Of a DNA stretch of 64,000 nt, positions 60,719-64,000 are shown piece after piece (the stretch's first letter is position 1; each line of letters starts with the position of its first letter). The notes beneath the pieces were generated by a model, which searched no databases, was not told the origin of the DNA, and was given only the letters and a program-made list of their open reading frames with translations. This DNA is from JAKVAV01 sp047632755 (GTDB taxonomy: Bacteria; Bacteroidota; Bacteroidia; Flavobacteriales_D; Cryomorphaceae): the NCBI GenBank assembly GCA_047632755.1, contig JBLIDT010000009.1, forward strand, positions 52,152 through 116,151, read 5' to 3'. The position numbers and the translations under genes were made by a program.

Positions 60719-63361
60719 GTGGATACTACTAAAACAAAGGCGAAACCGAAAACCAACAAGGTCAACGAACCGAAGGAAACCCCTTTGATGAAGCAATACC
60801 TTGGTGTGAAAGCCAAGTATCCTGATGCTTTGCTTCTATTTCGCGTTGGTGATTTCTACGAAACCTTTGGAAAGGATGCCATTACTGTGTCGAATATTTT
60901 GGGCATCGTTCTGACCAAAAGAAAGAACGGAGCAGCCGCTCATATCGAATTAGCAGGCTTTCCTCACCATTCGTTGGATACGTATTTGCCAAAGCTAGTT
61001 CGGGCGGGATACCGCGTCGCTATTTGCGATCAGCTCGAGGATCCCAAAATGACTAAGAACATTGTAAAGCGCGGAGTCACCGAGTTAGTCACTCCTGGAG
61101 TCGCTTACAATGATCAAGTACTGGATCATAAGTCAAATAATTTTTTATCCGCAGTGCATTTTGGAAAGGATAAGGCCGGTGTGAGTTTTCTCGATATTTC
61201 GACGGGAGAGTTTCTCACAACTGAAGGGTCTCACGCTTACATCGAGAAATTGCTCCAAAGCTTTAAGCCAAGTGAGGTTCTTTTTCAGCGCCACAATGAA
61301 CAGAATTTCCGCAAGGCCTTTGGTGACAAGTTCCACACGTTCCGTATGGACGATTGGGTCTTCACCGAAGATTTTGCCCACGACAAACTCCTTTCGCATT
61401 TCAAAACGAAATCCCTGAAAGGATTCGGGATTGAAGGAATGGAAATGGCCATCATAGCGGCAGGCGCAGCTCTTCACTACCTCAGTGAAACACACCATCA
61501 TAAACTTGGTCACCTCAGTCATCTGAAACGAATAGACGAGGACAAATATGTGTGGCTGGATCGATTTACCATTCGAAACCTGGAATTGGTCCACCCAATG
61601 AATGAAGGAGGTACTTCCCTCCAGATGGTCATTGATAGAACCATTTCACCAATGGGTAGCCGATTGATGAAGCGATGGCTTATGCTTCCGCTAAAATCGG
61701 TTAAGGCCATCACTCAGCGCCACGAAGCAGTCGAATACTTTATTGCTGAAAAAGCGAATGCTGATTTCATTCGCCACCAAGTCGAGCAGATTGGAGATAT
61801 AGAGCGAATGATTTCCAAAGTGAGTGTTGGGCGGATTAACCCGAGAGAGGTGCTTCAGTTGGGTAGAGCTTTGAAAGCTACTCTGCCGATTAAAGAGCGA
61901 TTGGACAAATCAAAAAATTCGTCTTTGACTCAACTCGCGGAACAACTCAATCCGTGCGCGAGCATGGTAGAGAGAATTTCCAAAGAACTCAACCCTGAGG
62001 CTCCCGTTCAATTGAATAAAGGGGGCGTAATTGCTGAAGGCATCAATGAAGAACTCGATGACTTGCGCGATATCAAATCCAACGGAAAGGATAACCTCCT
62101 CAGGATTCAGCAGCGAGAAACTGAGCGTACAGGAATTACGAGTTTGAAGATTTCTTTCAACAATGTTTTTGGGTACTACCTCGAGGTCAGAAATTCGCAC
62201 AAGGACAAAGTGCCCGAAGAATGGGTGCGCAAGCAAACTTTGGTAAACGCGGAGCGATACATCACCGAGGAACTAAAGGTTTACGAGCAGAAAATTCTCG
62301 GGGCCGAAGAGCGCATCCAGGAATTGGAGTCGAGGCTCTATTCTGATTTAATTACCGATTTGGCGGCTTTTGTAGAACCGATACAGCTCAATGCTCGTCG
62401 GATCGCCGAAGTGGATTGTTACCTCTCCTTTGCCCAAACAGCGGTGGAGCTCAATTATGTTCGGCCACAGATGAACGAGGGTCGTGACCTCAAAATATTT
62501 GGTGGCCGCCATCCCGTAATCGAGCACCAGCTGCCAACTGGAGAGGCCTATGTAGAAAATGATGTGGAGCTCGATAATGAAAATACTCAGATCATGATGA
62601 TCACAGGGCCAAACATGTCGGGTAAGTCGGCTTTGCTTCGGCAAACGGCTCTGATTGTTTTGATGGCTCAAATTGGATCATACGTTCCCGCTGCCTCTGC
62701 CGAAATCGGTGTGGTAGACAAAGTATTCACGAGGGTAGGGGCGAGTGATAATATTTCTTCGGGCGAGTCTACCTTTATGGTAGAGATGAATGAGACTGCC
62801 AGTATTCTCAATAACTTATCTGACCGAAGTCTGGTGCTGCTCGATGAGATTGGTCGAGGAACGAGCACTTACGATGGTGTTTCTATTGCTTGGGCCATTG
62901 CCGAGTATTTGCATGAGCAAAAGAGTTCTCGTGCTAAAACACTTTTCGCGACTCATTACCACGAATTGAACGAGATGGAATCCATTTTTTCTCGCATTAA
63001 AAACTTCAATGTCAGTGTAAAAGAGTATAAAGACAAGATCATCTTCTTGCGCAAATTGAAGCCAGGTGGCAGTGAGCATAGTTTTGGGATTCACGTGGCG
63101 CAAATGGCGGGAATGCCGACCAGTTTGCTCGATCGTGCAAAGTCTATTTTGGCTCGATTGGAAAAAACGCATTCAGCAGAGGTGCTTGACCCAAAAGGGA
63201 AAATCGGCAAAAGCGAAGAGATGCAATTGAGCATATTCCAATTGAATGACCCTGTGCTCCAACAGATTCGAGATGAAATTGTAGCGATTGACATCAATTC
63301 CCTCACTCCCGTGGAGGCTTTGATGAAACTTAACGAGATCAAAAAGATCACGGGTAGCTGA
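60719..63361 (+). CDS. mutS: DNA mismatch repair protein MutS
   Basis: 880 aa from a GTG at 60719; the open frame reaches an ATG at 60644, only 5 bp from the divergent methyltransferase start, and would add 25 residues unlike MutS. A TATTTTCG (near-consensus -7) at 60689-60696 fits the GTG. The mismatch-binding domain has KYPDALLLFRVGDFYETFGKDA with the Phe-x-Glu reader (FYE). Walker A GPNMSGKSALLRQ is near residue 630, and the ATPase motif LVLLDEIGRGTSTYDG near 705. The Lys/Glu-rich C-terminal helix-turn-helix is present. MutS recognises base mismatches and small loops and recruits MutL. Confidence 0.97.
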   Translation: MDTTKTKAKPKTNKVNEPKETPLMKQYLGVKAKYPDALLLFRVGDFYETFGKDAITVSNILGIVLTKRKNGAAAHIELAGFPHHSLDTYLPKLVRAGYRVAICDQLEDPKMTKNIVKRGVTELVTPGVAYNDQVLDHKSNNFLSAVHFGKDKAGVSFLDISTGEFLTTEGSHAYIEKLLQSFKPSEVLFQRHNEQNFRKAFGDKFHTFRMDDWVFTEDFAHDKLLSHFKTKSLKGFGIEGMEMAIIAAGAALHYLSETHHHKLGHLSHLKRIDEDKYVWLDRFTIRNLELVHPMNEGGTSLQMVIDRTISPMGSRLMKRWLMLPLKSVKAITQRHEAVEYFIAEKANADFIRHQVEQIGDIERMISKVSVGRINPREVLQLGRALKATLPIKERLDKSKNSSLTQLAEQLNPCASMVERISKELNPEAPVQLNKGGVIAEGINEELDDLRDIKSNGKDNLLRIQQRETERTGITSLKISFNNVFGYYLEVRNSHKDKVPEEWVRKQTLVNAERYITEELKVYEQKILGAEERIQELESRLYSDLITDLAAFVEPIQLNARRIAEVDCYLSFAQTAVELNYVRPQMNEGRDLKIFGGRHPVIEHQLPTGEAYVENDVELDNENTQIMMITGPNMSGKSALLRQTALIVLMAQIGSYVPAASAEIGVVDKVFTRVGASDNISSGESTFMVEMNETASILNNLSDRSLVLLDEIGRGTSTYDGVSIAWAIAEYLHEQKSSRAKTLFATHYHELNEMESIFSRIKNFNVSVKEYKDKIIFLRKLKPGGSEHSFGIHVAQMAGMPTSLLDRAKSILARLEKTHSAEVLDPKGKIGKSEEMQLSIFQLNDPVLQQIRDEIVAIDINSLTPVEALMKLNEIKKITGS

Positions 63362-63660
63362 CACACATTGTTTAATGGTGAGCCTATACCAGGACGAAAT
63401 CTTGTCAAAGGTAGAAGCTTCGCTACTCTCCCTCAATGACCATAACGTGGCTATGATTTTGTCGTGAAATTGCCATCATTATAAAGCCTTCGACCTTCAT
63501 TACGACTTGCCATTTGATAATGCGGGTAAAATTATTTTGCTAAGAGGAATTATTGGTTAATTTTGCCATCCCAAATGCAAGTCCCGATTCATTTCAGGAT
63601 TTTTACTCCCAGAAAGTTTTTCTTTTCAAAATCGATTGAAACGAAGCATTTGAGAATTAC
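63362..63660 (+). promoter_or_regulatory. Promoter region of tRNA-Gly
   Basis: TTTG (63536-63539), an 18-nt spacer and TAATTTTG (63558-63565) form a strong -33/-7 pair about 95 nt before the tRNA. The 300-bp gap is otherwise plain. A 31-codon frame (63575-63670) ends in the TAG that is part of the tRNA acceptor-D junction; there is no sign that it is translated. Confidence 0.7.
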
Positions 63661-63733
<73 letters not shown>

Positions 63734-63737
63734 CAAT

Positions 63738-63772
63738 AAAAGCCATCACGACGAAGTTGTGATGGCTTTTTT
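63738..63772 (+). terminator. Terminator after tRNA-Gly
   Basis: AAAAGCCATCAC with GTGATGGCTTTT, 12 perfect pairs that can extend to 15 around a GAA loop, then T residues; it starts five bases after the tRNA. Confidence 0.92.
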
Positions 63773-63823
63773 CATTTCAGGAAGGCCGAGCTTGCTCGAA
63801 GTCTTTCTGAAATGAAAAAAGCC
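63764..63823. repeat. 60-bp nested inverted repeat
   Basis: GGCTTTTTTCATTTCAG (63764-63780) and CTGAAATGAAAAAAGCC (63807-63823) are perfect 17-bp inverted repeats. Between them CGAGC-TT-GCTCG forms a smaller hairpin. The left arm is shared with the tRNA terminator, so the two structures compete. Confidence 0.85.
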
Positions 63824-63856
63824 TAATCCGCTGTAGGCGGATTGCTTTTGTTGAAA
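63782..63856 (+). repeat. 75-bp direct repeat, copy 1
   Basis: Identical over 75 bp to 63926-64000, at an offset of 144 bp. It includes CGAGC-TT-GCTCG and a terminator-like AAAAGC...AATCCGC-TGTAG-GCGGATT-GCTTTT hairpin. Confidence 0.93.
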
Positions 63857-63868
63857 GCCCCACCCCTC

Positions 63869-63900
63869 GGGATCACCGCAGCGCAGCGGAGGTGAATCCC
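63869..63900. repeat. Hairpin between the direct repeats
   Basis: GGGATCACC...GGTGAATCCC pairs with one bulged base around a GC-rich loop (GCAGCGCAGCGGA). Confidence 0.6.
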
Positions 63901-63925
63901 TTTGAACAATGATTCTAAATTTCCC

Positions 63926-64000
63926 AAGGCCGAGCTTGCTCGAAGTCTTTCTGAAATGAAAAAAGCCTAATCCGCTGTAGGCGGATTGCTTTTGTTGAAA
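63926..64000 (+). repeat. 75-bp direct repeat, copy 2 (cut by window end)
   Basis: Perfect copy of 63782-63856 that ends at the last base of the window, so its true right limit is unknown. The left inverted arm found before copy 1 is missing here. Confidence 0.93.

Overview
The window is about 64 kb of ordinary chromosomal DNA from a member of the Bacteroidota, most likely order Flavobacteriales. The evidence is: secreted proteins with type IX secretion (T9SS) C-terminal sorting domains, a PorV/PorQ-like plus C25 (PorU2-like) pair, a DUF5686 outer-membrane protein, a bacterial GH3 protein, a large PIG-L deacetylase paired with a sodium:solute symporter, no obvious Shine-Dalgarno sequences, and many Bacteroidota-type promoters (TTTG about 18-22 nt upstream of TAnnTTTG). 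Genus cannot be named from the sequence alone. No rRNA, CRISPR array, insertion sequence or phage gene was seen.

Layout. 1-5 kb: a truncated metallo-beta-lactamase-fold hydrolase, a TolB-propeller/Omp85-barrel fusion and an M20 amidohydrolase. 5-12 kb: recQ on the minus strand, a roughly 500-bp AT-rich gap, then tatC, a DUF5686 protein and lptB. 12-15.4 kb: a T9SS-exported FG-GAP double propeller, followed by a broken second copy of the lptB 3' end. This looks like an insertion that split lptB from its convergent neighbour purS. 15.4-22.6 kb: purS and pssA (minus), then the PorV-like/PorU2-like pair. 22.7-34.1 kb: a long plus-strand run: lpdA, hemH, pabB-like, tilS, a queuosine-precursor transporter, dsbD with two alpha domains, gmhA and comM. 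34.1-44.4 kb: a minus-strand run: a sodium:solute symporter, an unlisted 39-codon membrane protein and a PIG-L deacetylase in overlapping reading frames, then folA-thyA, a NupC-type nucleoside transporter, a DUF151 nuclease and etfBA. 44.6-48.5 kb: pdhB and a membrane pyrophosphatase fused to a YceI domain. 48.5-58.7 kb: a deoxynucleoside kinase, a GH3 protein, DUF2797, a secreted cupredoxin, sppA, folK, a second deoxynucleoside kinase and a TPR/OmpA-like lipoprotein. 59-64 kb: an outer-membrane barrel protein, a TrmH-type RNA methyltransferase, mutS, tRNA-Gly(GCC), and an array of hairpins with a 75-bp direct repeat that reaches the window end.

How they work together. Several genes concern the cell envelope and export (tatC, lptB, T9SS factors and cargo, sppA, dsbD, Omp85-type barrel). 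Others supply nucleotides and folate (thyA-folA, folK, pabB-like, two deoxynucleoside kinases, a nucleoside transporter, purS), energy metabolism (pdhB, lpdA, etfAB, pyrophosphatase) and genome upkeep (recQ, mutS).

The observations most worth following up are the lptB 3'-end duplication (57 codons, 16 changes, all synonymous), the pyrophosphatase-YceI fusion, the coupled 39-aa protein between the PIG-L and symporter genes, a ferrochelatase with an internal four-cysteine cluster, and the hairpin array behind the tRNA.
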